From Clostridiales bacterium (GTDB lineage Bacteria; Bacillota; Clostridia; Oscillospirales; Oscillospiraceae), in assembly GCA_003522945.1 (NCBI GenBank), contig DPHR01000083.1, positions 10,827-21,756 on the forward strand: a stretch of DNA of 10,930 nt. The letters run 5' to 3'. A program made the position numbers and the translations under genes. Position 1 is the first letter of the stretch. Each line of letters opens with the position of its first letter. Under the pieces are notes generated by a model. The model made no database searches. It saw nothing but the letters and a program-made list of their open reading frames with translations, and was not told where the DNA came from. Positions 1-9,054 of the stretch are shown piece by piece.

Positions 1-464
1 AGCGTCTCCGCCGCGGCGCACGCCATGCCGTACTGGATCGCCGTATCATAGGGGTCCCGGCAGGCGACGGTATAATGCAGCTGGAAGAAGTTCACGGTGA
101 AGCTGCGGAAAAAGCGGCGGATCGCATGCGAGCCCATCCGGAGCAGGGCAACGATGGTGTCAAAGTCGAGCTTGGGCTTCGGCTTGACGGTCACGCTGTC
201 GTTGATCTCCTTTTCCTTGGCAGCGGCGGCCTTCTTTGCGGCCTTGGCAGCGCGGCGCGCTTCCTTTTTGGCTTTTTTTGCCTCGGCTTTCAGCCGCTGC
301 TTTTCCGTGAGCGGCTTTTTCGGCAGCAGCCAGATGCGCAGCGGTCCGGCCTTGATCCCCACGCGCAGCACCTCATCCGCATAGCCGACGTCCACGCCGT
401 ACGGCAGGAAAAACACAAGCAGGATCAAAATCGCCAGTACCGCCAGTATGATCCATCCAACCAA
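1..464 (-). CDS. DUF2953 membrane protein, 3' part beyond the left edge
   Basis: About 154 codons are present; the C-terminus lies off the left edge. The start is a TTG at 464-462: an in-frame TGA lies just upstream, and a GAGGTG Shine-Dalgarno sits 6 nt before the TTG. The protein opens with one hydrophobic segment (about residues 4-20) ending in LPYG. It continues with a short strand-rich part, then an Ala/Lys/Arg/Glu-rich probable helix (about 54-86), then a region with CRDPYDTAIQYG near the window edge, which resembles the conserved DPxxTG-type stretch of DUF2953 proteins. The function of this family is unknown. In many Clostridia it sits after scpB and before a GerW/YtfJ sporulation gene, so ytfJ may follow off the edge (inference). 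It lies 20 bp after scpB in the same direction. Recognition rests on the anchor, the motif and the gene neighbourhood. Confidence 0.75.
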   Translation of the reverse strand, partial: MVGWIILAVLAILILLVFFLPYGVDVGYADEVLRVGIKAGPLRIWLLPKKPLTEKQRLKAEAKKAKKEARRAAKAAKKAAAAKEKEINDSVTVKPKPKLDFDTIVALLRMGSHAIRRFFRSFTVNFFQLHYTVACRDPYDTAIQYGMACAAAET

Positions 465-484
465 TCACATCACCTCGTCCGGAG

Positions 485-1087
485 TCATTCGATCTCCGTG
501 ATTTTGAGCTGTTCGTCTTTATCGCTTGCCGCGTCAATGGCGGCCTGGAGTTCCTGTATTCCCTCGCCCGTGGCGACATTCGGCAGCGGCGGCAGCTCCT
601 CGATAGAGGAAATGCCGACAACGCGGAGAAACTGATCGGTCGTCCCGAAGAGAACCGGCCGTCCCGGCGCCTCCAGACGTCCGCAGGGAGCGATCAGTCC
701 ACGCTCGGAGAGAAGTGCGACGGTATAGGAGCTGTCCGTACCGCGAAGCTGCTCTATGTAAGAGCGTGTCACGGGCTGATAGTACGCGACGATCGCCAAA
801 ACCTCCAGCGCCGTCGGCGAGAGCTTCGGCTGCGCGCGCTTTTCGAGCGCGCGGCTGACCACGTCGCTGTATTCGCCCGCCGTAACGAGCTGCAGCCGGT
901 TTTCCATTCTTGCCAGACGAAAACCGCGGCCGTTTTCCTCATATTCTCTGGCAAGCTGTTCCGCAGCCTGCCGGACGTCCCACGGCTCCGCGCCGAGGAC
1001 CTTGGCAATGCGTTCCGTTTCCACGCTGTCCCCGGCGGCGAAGAGGATCGCTTCCAGCGCCGGGCGGATCTCATTGATTCCTACCAT
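485..1087 (-). CDS. scpB: Segregation and condensation protein B (ScpB)
   Basis: ScpB dimerises through winged-helix domains and binds the central part of ScpA, completing the SMC-ScpA-ScpB condensin that loads near the origin and drives chromosome segregation in the cytoplasm. The 200-residue product matches the usual length of about 180-200. Recognisable parts are an N-terminal winged helix (ALEAILFAAGDSV...), the family signature LSPTALEVLAIVAYYQPVTR followed by SYIEQLRGTDS, and the second winged helix with APGRPVLFGTTDQFLRVVGI. A C-terminal tail of about 25 residues is acidic and Lys/Asp/Glu-rich, probably disordered. The ATG follows the scpA stop with no gap (TAAATG), and GGAAGA inside the scpA end can serve as ribosome site, so the two are probably translationally coupled. 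Identification is firm. Confidence 0.97.
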   Translation of the reverse strand: MVGINEIRPALEAILFAAGDSVETERIAKVLGAEPWDVRQAAEQLAREYEENGRGFRLARMENRLQLVTAGEYSDVVSRALEKRAQPKLSPTALEVLAIVAYYQPVTRSYIEQLRGTDSSYTVALLSERGLIAPCGRLEAPGRPVLFGTTDQFLRVVGISSIEELPPLPNVATGEGIQELQAAIDAASDKDEQLKITEIE

Positions 1088-1858
1088 TTATTCTTCCGTA
1101 TCCGTGAGCGCACGGCTCACATCGTAATTTCCTTCTTCCCCGCTGACGCGGATATGCCCGTCGGAGCAGAGCTCCAGCACGGACAGAAATGTTGCAACAA
1201 GCTCGCTGCGGCTTTTGCAGATGCCGAACATGGAGCCAAGCGACATATGCCCGTTTTTCCGGAGAAGGCCGAGCAGCTGTTCGCTCTTTTCCCGAACGCT
1301 GAATATGATCGGCTTCGGCGCGGCACGGCGCAGCGTTTCATTTTCCTCCGGAGCCGATTCGCCGGTGCCGCGGAGCAGGATCTGCGCGAGCGCGCTGAGC
1401 AGTTCCGCCGGCGTATGACGGTAGTCATACGGACGCTCCGGCAGCGGAAGCGGGCCGCGGGTCTGCATTTTCATGCCCACCTCGGCAAGCTGTCCGATCT
1501 CCGGGGCGATCTCCCGCACGGCGGCGATCGCATCGCGGTTTTTGAGCTGCTCGAGCGCTGAGACGAGCACTTCGAGTTCCGTCGGCTCTTTCTCCTCCGT
1601 CAGGAGCATTTTGGTTTTGATGTACATGAGATGCGACGCCATCTGGACAAACTCGCTCGCGATTTCCAGATCCATCTCCTGCATCTTCTGAAGATAGGCC
1701 AGATACTGGTCAAGCAGCTGGGAGATCTGGATATCGCGTATTTCGATCTTATCCTTGGCGAGCAGCATCAGTATGAGGTCGAGCGGGCCGGTAAAATCCT
1801 CCAGCTCGTCGCGCGCATGCACGACGCCTTCCAGATGATAGCTCGGTTCTTGGATCAT
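1088..1858 (-). CDS. scpA: Segregation and condensation protein A (ScpA)
   Basis: ScpA is the kleisin that bridges the two SMC heads and recruits ScpB. The 256-residue product has the kleisin N-terminal SMC-binding region (DFTGPLDLILMLL, then IEIRDIQISQLLDQYL), a helical middle (EIASEFVQMASHLMYIKTKMLL), an acidic linker, and a C-terminal winged helix (MFGICKSRSELVATFLSVLEL). It starts 17 bp after the stop of the M50 protease gene and abuts scpB. The ATG at 1858 has only a distant AAAGG (14 nt away). A GTG at codon 13 has GGAAGG 4 nt before it and would give an N-terminus as short as that of Bacillus ScpA. I keep the ATG because the sequence before the GPLDL motif (YHLEGVV) looks like that of related Clostridia as I remember them. 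Family is certain; the start is less so. Confidence 0.95.
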   Translation of the reverse strand: MIQEPSYHLEGVVHARDELEDFTGPLDLILMLLAKDKIEIRDIQISQLLDQYLAYLQKMQEMDLEIASEFVQMASHLMYIKTKMLLTEEKEPTELEVLVSALEQLKNRDAIAAVREIAPEIGQLAEVGMKMQTRGPLPLPERPYDYRHTPAELLSALAQILLRGTGESAPEENETLRRAAPKPIIFSVREKSEQLLGLLRKNGHMSLGSMFGICKSRSELVATFLSVLELCSDGHIRVSGEEGNYDVSRALTDTEE

Positions 1859-1875
1859 GGGTATACCGTATGCCT

Positions 1876-2565
1876 TTACACGAAATGCGTCACAAGCCGA
1901 AAGCCGAGTTCGGCAAAGACGGAAAGTTTATCAAAGAGCCAGGAGGTCGCCGTGGAGAGCGGCCCGCCGAGAATCTTTGTGGAGACAAGTACGAGGAGCA
2001 GTATCATGCCATAACGCTCATAGCGCATGAGCTTGAAATAGCTCTCATCCGGAATGAAGGAGAAAAGCACCTTGCTCCCGTCAAGCGGCGGGATCGGGAT
2101 GAGGTTGAACACCGCCAGCGCGAGGCTGAGGTATGCCGTTGTATAAACGAGCTGAAGGACCGTTTCGGCGACCGCTCCCCCGTGAACATACAGCGGGTAA
2201 TACAGCAGGCCGTACAGGAAGAGAAAGAGCAGCGCGAGCAGAAAATTGCACGCCGGCCCCGCCAGCGCCGTCACCGCCATGCCCTTTTTCGGGTTTTTGA
2301 ACCGGTACATGTTGACCGGCACCGGCTTTGCCCAGCCGAAGCGAAACACCACCATCATGAGAAGACCCATAATGTCAATGTGCTTTATGGGGTTGAGCGT
2401 CAACCGGCCGGCATCCTTTGCCGTCGTGTCGCCGAGCCGGTAGGCCACATACCCGTGGCTCAGCTCGTGCAGCGTGATGCACAAAAGCGATGGGAGAATA
2501 TTCACCACGATCTGCACCGGAACCGACCAGTCCAGATTCTTCCAGATATTTACAAAGTCACTCAT
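1876..2565 (-). CDS. Site-2 protease family membrane metalloprotease (M50)
   Basis: This is an intramembrane zinc metalloprotease of the short, PDZ-less M50 group. The 229-residue product has several hydrophobic segments. The zinc motif HELSH is at residues 33-37 in the first one, followed by the subfamily stretch GYVAYRLGDTTAKDAGRLTLNPIKHID and FGWAKPVPVN (77-85). The third metal ligand lies in NLIPIPPLDGS (154-164), with Asp162. All catalytic residues (His33, Glu34, His37, Asp162) are present. The substrate is unknown; relatives cleave membrane-bound anti-sigma factors or signal peptides, but nothing here names a target. It is the first gene of a probable operon with scpA, scpB and DUF2953. 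No Shine-Dalgarno precedes the ATG, and a promoter lies immediately upstream (see that entry). An in-frame TAA upstream rules out a much longer start. Confidence 0.95.
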   Translation of the reverse strand: MSDFVNIWKNLDWSVPVQIVVNILPSLLCITLHELSHGYVAYRLGDTTAKDAGRLTLNPIKHIDIMGLLMMVVFRFGWAKPVPVNMYRFKNPKKGMAVTALAGPACNFLLALLFLFLYGLLYYPLYVHGGAVAETVLQLVYTTAYLSLALAVFNLIPIPPLDGSKVLFSFIPDESYFKLMRYERYGMILLLVLVSTKILGGPLSTATSWLFDKLSVFAELGFRLVTHFV

Positions 2566-2568
2566 AGA

Positions 2569-2604
2569 TAAGTTAATATTACCAAAAACTACGGCGAATT
2601 ACAA
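2569..2604 (-). promoter_or_regulatory. Putative sigma-A promoter of the M50-scpAB operon, near-leaderless
   Basis: On the minus strand TTGTAA (2604-2599) and TAATAT (2581-2576) are separated by exactly 17 bp. Each hexamer matches 4 of 6 consensus bases, including the key A and final T of the -10. The 52-bp gap between yihA and the M50 gene is clearly AT-rich in a GC-rich setting. Standard spacing puts +1 at about A2569, only 4 nt before the ATG at 2565. That fits the absence of a ribosome site before that ATG. Predicted by eye only. Confidence 0.55.
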
Positions 2605-2618
2605 CAGCAAATACAACA

Positions 2619-3193
2619 CTAAATATTATTTTCGATGAATCCGAGCAGCTCTCGGCGGCCGACCTTTGCCGTGCAGGAATACAGAAGCAGCGGAAAATCG
2701 TCGTCCAGCCCCAGCACGTCCCGTATACGCTCGAGATTTGGCTCGATCTCACTTTTTTTCAGCTTGTCGCACTTGTTTGCCACAACGACGAACGGCCGGC
2801 CGGCATCGAAGAAATACTCCGCCATCGTCACATCGTCCGCCGTTGGCGCATGGCGGGAATCGACGATCAGGACACCCATGGTAAAGAGGTTCGGCTCCTG
2901 AAAGAAATCTTCCATGAGCGCGCCCCAGCGGCGGCGCTCGTCGCCGGAAACGCGGGCGTAGCCGTAGCCGGGAAGGTCGATGAAATATGCCCCGTCCACG
3001 AGGAAATAGTTGACCTGCACCGTCTTTCCCGGCGTCGCGCCGACTCGGGCGTAGTTTTTCCGGTTGAGCAGACTGTTGATGACCGAAGATTTGCCGACGT
3101 TGGAACGTCCGGCGAACGCGACGGCATGGCGGCCGTCGCGCAGAAACGCCTTTTTGTTCGCGGCGGATTTTATGAAATCTACTTTCTGTGTAT

Positions 3194-3197
<4 letters not shown>
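2619..3197 (-). CDS. yihA: Ribosome biogenesis GTPase YihA/YsxC (EngB)
   Basis: This cytoplasmic TRAFAC-class GTPase is needed for late assembly of the 50S ribosomal subunit. At 192 residues it has the normal length of about 195. G motifs are in order: G1 GRSNVGKSS (30-38), G2 region GATPGKT (53-59), G3 DLPGYG (74-79) and G4 NKCD (141-144, with Asn in place of the Thr more usual in this family). The G5-like stretch is YSCTAKVG near the end. RVGATPGKT and DLPGYGYA are the diagnostic stretches of EngB. The ATG overlaps the lon stop by 4 nt (ATGA), and AGGTGG lies just upstream within lon, so translation is probably coupled to lon. The lon-yihA pair is also found in Bacillus subtilis (lonA-ysxC). 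No terminator is evident after the TAG stop. Confidence 0.97.
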
Positions 3198-5542
<2,345 letters not shown>

Positions 5543-5564
5543 ATGTTGTCCTCCATAGCAAACG

Positions 5565-5583
5565 AGCGGGGACGTGCCCCGCT
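5565..5583 (-). other. Hairpin in the clpX-lon gap
   Basis: The arms AGCGGGG and CCCCGCT form a perfect 7-bp stem with a 5-nt loop, placed between the clpX stop and the lon ribosome site (cctcc at 5550-5554). Read toward lon it is followed only by CGTTTGC, which is not a convincing U-tract. An mRNA processing or stability element, or a weak attenuator, is as likely as a terminator. Confidence 0.45.
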
Positions 5584-5605
5584 GTCTGCCATGTGTTCCG
5601 TTTGG

Positions 5606-6868
5606 TTACACACTGTCTGAATTATCGTTCCGCAGCGCTACGGGCGGCTTGCCGTCCTTCACGCAGTCAGCGGTGATGATGACGCGCTTGATGCTCTTGT
5701 CCGAGGGGACACGGAACATGATATCGGTCATGATCTTTTCGAGAATGCTGCGCAGGCCGCGCGCGCCAATCTCCATTTCGAGCGCCTTATCGGCGATGGC
5801 CTCGATGGCTGCGTGGTCAAACTCAAGCTTGACGCCGTCGAGCGCCATGAGCGCTGTATACTGCTTGGTAATGGCGTTTTTCGGCTCGGTGAGGATGCGC
5901 TCAAGCGCTTCCCTGTCGAGCGAGTTGAGCGGCGTAATGACCGGCAGGCGGCCGACCAGCTCGGGGATGATGCCATACTTGATAACATCGTGCTGCTGCG
6001 CCTGCGCGAGGATCTCGCCGAGGTTCTTTTCCTTCTTGCTCGTGATCTCCGCGCCGAAGCCCATGCTCTTGCGGTCCATGCGGTTTTCAATGATCTTGTC
6101 CAGACCGTCGAACGCGCCGCCGCAAATGAAGAGAATGTTCGTCGTATCGATATGGATGAACTCCTGCTGCGGGTGTTTGCGTCCGCCCTGCGGCGGGACC
6201 GCGGCGATCGTCCCTTCCAGGATCTTCAGCAGCGCCTGCTGCACACCCTCGCCGGAGACATCACGCGTAATCGAAACGTTCTCGCTTTTGCGGGATATCT
6301 TGTCCAGCTCGTCGATATAGATGATGCCGCGCTGGGCACGCTCCACATCAAAATCTGCCGCCTGCAGAAGACGGAGAAGAATGTTCTCCACATCCTCGCC
6401 GACGTAGCCTGCCTCGGTGAGTGTCGTAGCGTCTGCAATGGCGAACGGAACATCCAGCACACGCGCGAGAGTCTGCGCAAAAAGCGTTTTTCCGCTGCCG
6501 GTGGGACCGATGAGCAGAATATTGGACTTTTGCAGCTCAACATCGGACTCATGGCCATAATAGATGCGCTTATAGTGGTTGTAAACGGCGACGGAAAGCG
6601 CGATCTTCGCCGTCTCCTGCCCGACGATGTATTCGTCGAGGAATTTCTTGATCTCTGCCGGCTTCGGAAGGTCGTCCACGGACGGCGCGCTTGGCGCGCT
6701 CTTTCCCGGATCGGTGCGCTGCGGCAGGTCCTCATCCACGATGTTCATGCAAAGACGCACGCAGTCGCTGCAGATGTAGGCGCCGTTGCCGGCGATCAGC
6801 TTGTCCACCTGATCCTGTGTCCGACCGCAGAAAGCGCAGCGGATCTTTCTATCGTCTGATCTTGCCAT
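5606..6868 (-). CDS. clpX: ATP-dependent protease ATP-binding subunit ClpX
   Basis: ClpX is the hexameric AAA+ unfoldase that feeds substrates to ClpP. The 420-residue product has a zinc-binding domain with Cys11, Cys14, Cys33 and Cys36. It has a Walker A GPTGSGKT (121-128), pore-1 loop GYVG (154-157), Walker B IIYIDE (182-187), the RKH pore loop (230-232) and the sensor-2 stretch GARGLRS near the end. The ClpP-docking loop reads MGF (269-271) where most ClpX proteins have IGF; its first residue stays hydrophobic. The ATG at 6868 is preceded by AGGGAG at 5 nt spacing. It starts 14 bp after clpP ends, so both halves of the protease are made from one transcript. The last residues (after about 405) are Asp/Asn/Ser-rich and variable in the family. 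Confidence 0.98.
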   Translation of the reverse strand: MARSDDRKIRCAFCGRTQDQVDKLIAGNGAYICSDCVRLCMNIVDEDLPQRTDPGKSAPSAPSVDDLPKPAEIKKFLDEYIVGQETAKIALSVAVYNHYKRIYYGHESDVELQKSNILLIGPTGSGKTLFAQTLARVLDVPFAIADATTLTEAGYVGEDVENILLRLLQAADFDVERAQRGIIYIDELDKISRKSENVSITRDVSGEGVQQALLKILEGTIAAVPPQGGRKHPQQEFIHIDTTNILFICGGAFDGLDKIIENRMDRKSMGFGAEITSKKEKNLGEILAQAQQHDVIKYGIIPELVGRLPVITPLNSLDREALERILTEPKNAITKQYTALMALDGVKLEFDHAAIEAIADKALEMEIGARGLRSILEKIMTDIMFRVPSDKSIKRVIITADCVKDGKPPVALRNDNSDSV

Positions 6869-6882
6869 TCGATCTCCCTGAA

Positions 6883-7464
6883 TTATCTTTTATAAATGAC
6901 CTTGTCGATGAGGCCGTATTCGCGCGCCTCTTCCGCCAGAAGCCAGTGGTCGCGCTCGGAGTCGGCTTTGATCTGCTCCGGCGTTTTGCCGGTGTTCTCC
7001 GCCATGATCCGGTTCATGCGCGCCTTGATCTTGAGAAAACGTTCCACATCGATCTCCATATCGGTGACCTTGCCCTGCGTTCCGGCGGCGGGCTGGTGGA
7101 TCATGATCTCGGCATTGGGCAGCGCGATGCGCTTACCCTTCGCGCCGGAGGACAGCAGAAACGCGCCCATCGACGCCGCCATACCGACGCAGATGGTAGA
7201 CACGTCGCACTTGATATACTGCATCGTGTCGTAGATCGCCATACCGTCCGTGATGGAGCCGCCGGGGCTGTTGATATACATCTGGATGTCCTTGTCGGGG
7301 TCCTGCGCCTCCAGATACAGAAGCTGTGCCACGACGAGACTGGCGGACGCGCTGTTGACCTCCTCGCCGAGAAATACGATGCGGTCGTTCAGCAGGCGGG
7401 AAAAAATGTCATAGGAGCGTTCTCCGCGGGACGTCTGTTCTACAACATACGGTACGAGACTCAT
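6883..7464 (-). CDS. clpP: ATP-dependent Clp protease proteolytic subunit ClpP
   Basis: ClpP forms the tetradecameric barrel that degrades proteins delivered by ClpX and other Clp ATPases. The 193-residue product has the usual length. It starts MSLVPYVVEQTSRGERSYDI, the expected N-terminus with little or no propeptide. The catalytic triad is Ser98 (in GMAASMGA), His123 (in MIHQP) and Asp172 (in ERDH), the same numbering as Bacillus ClpP. INSPGGSITDGMAIYDTM (64-81) is the conserved oxyanion-hole and handle region. The start is well supported by AAAGGAGG 9 nt upstream. It is followed by clpX after 14 bp and preceded by tig after a 95-bp gap carrying a strong hairpin. Confidence 0.98.
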   Translation of the reverse strand: MSLVPYVVEQTSRGERSYDIFSRLLNDRIVFLGEEVNSASASLVVAQLLYLEAQDPDKDIQMYINSPGGSITDGMAIYDTMQYIKCDVSTICVGMAASMGAFLLSSGAKGKRIALPNAEIMIHQPAAGTQGKVTDMEIDVERFLKIKARMNRIMAENTGKTPEQIKADSERDHWLLAEEAREYGLIDKVIYKR

Positions 7465-7473
7465 GAAATAAAT

Positions 7474-7481
7474 CCTCCTTT
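7474..7481 (-). promoter_or_regulatory. Strong ribosome binding site of clpP
   Basis: AAAGGAGG on the minus strand is a near-perfect complement to the 16S rRNA tail and lies 9 nt before the clpP ATG. It fixes the start at 7464. It is the strongest ribosome site in the block, consistent with a need for 14 ClpP per 6 ClpX subunits (inference). Confidence 0.85.
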
Positions 7482-7502
7482 GCGGGGTTAAAATGCGATG
7501 AT

Positions 7503-7531
7503 ACGGGAAAGGGCGGATCGCCCTTTCCCGT
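7503..7531 (-). terminator. Perfect 13-bp hairpin between tig and clpP (partial terminator or processing site)
   Basis: The arms acgggaaagggcg (7503-7515) and cgccctttcccgt (7519-7531) are exactly complementary with a 3-nt loop. The hairpin lies 28 bp after the tig stop. Downstream in the direction of transcription the sequence reads ATCATCGCATTTTAA, so a four-U run comes only about 8 nt after the stem. That is too far for a classical intrinsic terminator. Only about 38 bp remain before clpP, and no promoter is evident there. Read-through, with the stem as a processing or 3'-end stabilising element for tig mRNA, therefore seems likely. Confidence 0.5.
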
Positions 7532-7559
7532 GTATGTCAGTTTACAGCGGGGAGACGGA

Positions 7560-8993
7560 TCACTCCTCCGTCTTCTCCTCGGTCTTGGTGCTCTTGCGGG
7601 TGGTCTTCTTGGCCTTGGGCGCTTCCTCGCCCTCGGTCTCTTCGGTCTTGGCGGCCTTCTTCGCGGCGGGCTTCTTCTTGGCCTTGGACGCCTCTTCCGT
7701 CTTGGCGGGCTCCTCGGCCTTCTTCTCCACGGCAACGCCGCTCTCGGAGATGATGCTCATAGCGCGCTCACGGCGCAGATCAGCGGTCAGACCGGCGACA
7801 TCGATGGCCTTCGCCACGTCCTCGGCCTTCATGCCGTAGGCTTCACCGAGCTTCTCATACTCGGCCTGCAGATCCTCTTCGGAGATCTGGACATTCTCGG
7901 CTTCGGCGACGGCGGCGAGCAGAACCTCGGTGCGGGCCTGCTTTTCGGCGGTGGCGCGCATGCTCTCGCGGAAGGTCTTCATATCGGTGCCGATCATCTT
8001 GAGATAATCGTCGATGCGGATGCCCTGGTTGGCCATGTACTGCGCGTATTCGCGGACAATACCGTCCATACGCTCTTCGATCATGCCTTCGGGCATATCA
8101 ACGGTCATGTTCTCCACAGCCCGATCGACGAGGGCGTCGTCAAAGGCGTTCTTCGCGGCCTTTTCCTTCTCCTCAACGGACTTGGCGCGGATGTCGGCCT
8201 TGAGATCGGCGAGCGTGTCAAAGTCGTTGTCCTTCGCGAACTCGTCGTCCAGCTCGGGCAGCTCTTCAAACTTGACCTCGTTGCACTTGACGTGGAACAC
8301 GACGGCCTTGCCGCCGAGATCGTGGCCGTAGTTCTCCGGGAAGGTGATGTCAAGATCGCGCTCCTCACCGGCGGAAATGCCGACGAGCTGGCTCTCAAAG
8401 CCGGGAACGAAGGTGTTAGAGCCGAGAACGAGATTCTGGTTCTCCGCCGTGCCGCCGTCGAACGGGATGCCGTCGAGCATGCCGGCGTAGTTGATGTTCA
8501 CGGTGTCGCCGTCCTGCGCGGGACGCTCCACGGTGATGAGGCGGGCGTTCTGCTTGCGCAGGCGCTCGATGTGGCCGTCAACCTCTTCGTCGGTGACTTC
8601 AACGGAGGGCTTCTCCGCCTCAAGGCCCTTATACTGGCCGAGGGTGACCTCGGGGTAAACGTCAGTGCTGAAGCTCAGAAGCGCGCCGTTCTCCTCGGTG
8701 ACCTTGGAATCGGTCATGGTCGGACGGCCGACGGTCTCGAGCTTGCCCTCAGCGACGCCAAACGCAAAAGCGTCGTTCGCGGCGTTATCAAAGGCGTCAT
8801 CATAGAACACGTCCTTGCCGTACATGCCCTCAATGACCATGCGGGGCGCCTTGCCCTTGCGGAAGCCGGGGACCATGATGCGGCTGCGAGCCTTCAGATA
8901 TGCACCGTTGACATACTTTTCAAACTCGGCGGCGTCGAGCTCGACATCAAAGGTAACGGTGTTTTTTTCTTTCTTGCTGTTCTTGACAATCAT
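7560..8993 (-). CDS. tig: Trigger factor (ribosome-bound chaperone and prolyl isomerase) with charged C-terminal tail
   Basis: Trigger factor binds ribosomal protein L23 at the exit tunnel and shields nascent chains; its FKBP-type domain is a peptidyl-prolyl isomerase. The product has 477 residues against about 430 for most relatives. The ribosome-binding domain carries the signature GFRKGKAP (43-50). The FKBP domain starts around DGDTVNINYAGMLDG and includes VPGFESQLVG and a GHDLGGK stretch. The helical chaperone domain follows, to about residue 423. The last 54 residues (424-477) are a low-complexity Lys/Glu/Ala/Thr tail (separate entry). Codon choice there is almost uniform (Lys is AAG throughout the tail), in line with a highly expressed gene. 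The start has AGGAG 10 nt upstream and a strong promoter at 9055-9083. It heads the clpP-clpX-lon-yihA block. Confidence 0.97.
   Translation of the reverse strand: MIVKNSKKEKNTVTFDVELDAAEFEKYVNGAYLKARSRIMVPGFRKGKAPRMVIEGMYGKDVFYDDAFDNAANDAFAFGVAEGKLETVGRPTMTDSKVTEENGALLSFSTDVYPEVTLGQYKGLEAEKPSVEVTDEEVDGHIERLRKQNARLITVERPAQDGDTVNINYAGMLDGIPFDGGTAENQNLVLGSNTFVPGFESQLVGISAGEERDLDITFPENYGHDLGGKAVVFHVKCNEVKFEELPELDDEFAKDNDFDTLADLKADIRAKSVEEKEKAAKNAFDDALVDRAVENMTVDMPEGMIEERMDGIVREYAQYMANQGIRIDDYLKMIGTDMKTFRESMRATAEKQARTEVLLAAVAEAENVQISEEDLQAEYEKLGEAYGMKAEDVAKAIDVAGLTADLRRERAMSIISESGVAVEKKAEEPAKTEEASKAKKKPAAKKAAKTEETEGEEAPKAKKTTRKSTKTEEKTEE
7563..7724 (-). repeat. Low-complexity repeat region coding the trigger factor tail
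   Basis: It codes for 54 residues with about 16 Lys, 13 Glu, 10 Ala and 8 Thr. The unit KTEE occurs four times and KAKK twice, with AAKKAAK between. Ordinary trigger factors end near the start of this segment. It is probably disordered and shows no aromatic or large hydrophobic residue. Confidence 0.85.
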
Positions 8994-9012
8994 GTGGGGG
9001 TTACTCCTCTCT

Positions 9013-9035
9013 ATATTTCAGCCGGGACTGAATAT
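9013..9035 (-). promoter_or_regulatory. Stem-loop in the tig 5' leader
   Basis: ATATTCAG and CTGAAATAT pair with one bulged A around a 6-nt loop (8-bp stem). The element lies between the predicted transcription start (about 9048) and the AGGAG ribosome site (9008-9004) of tig. A modest 5' stability or translational control element is possible; the stem is short and could be chance. Confidence 0.35.
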
Positions 9036-9054
9036 GCAAATTTCAAGCCGATAC

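Noticed and set aside
5813..6859. 348-codon open frame on the plus strand opposite clpX
   Set aside because: It is the antisense shadow of a complete ClpX with intact zinc, Walker and pore motifs.
7563..7724. Tandem-like repeats taken as a minisatellite or CRISPR-like array
   Set aside because: The repeats are short codon-level units within an intact reading frame, with no spacer structure.
7409..7735. Arg/Pro-rich 108-codon frame over the tig tail
   Set aside because: It is an out-of-frame reading of the AAG/GAG-rich tail repeats.
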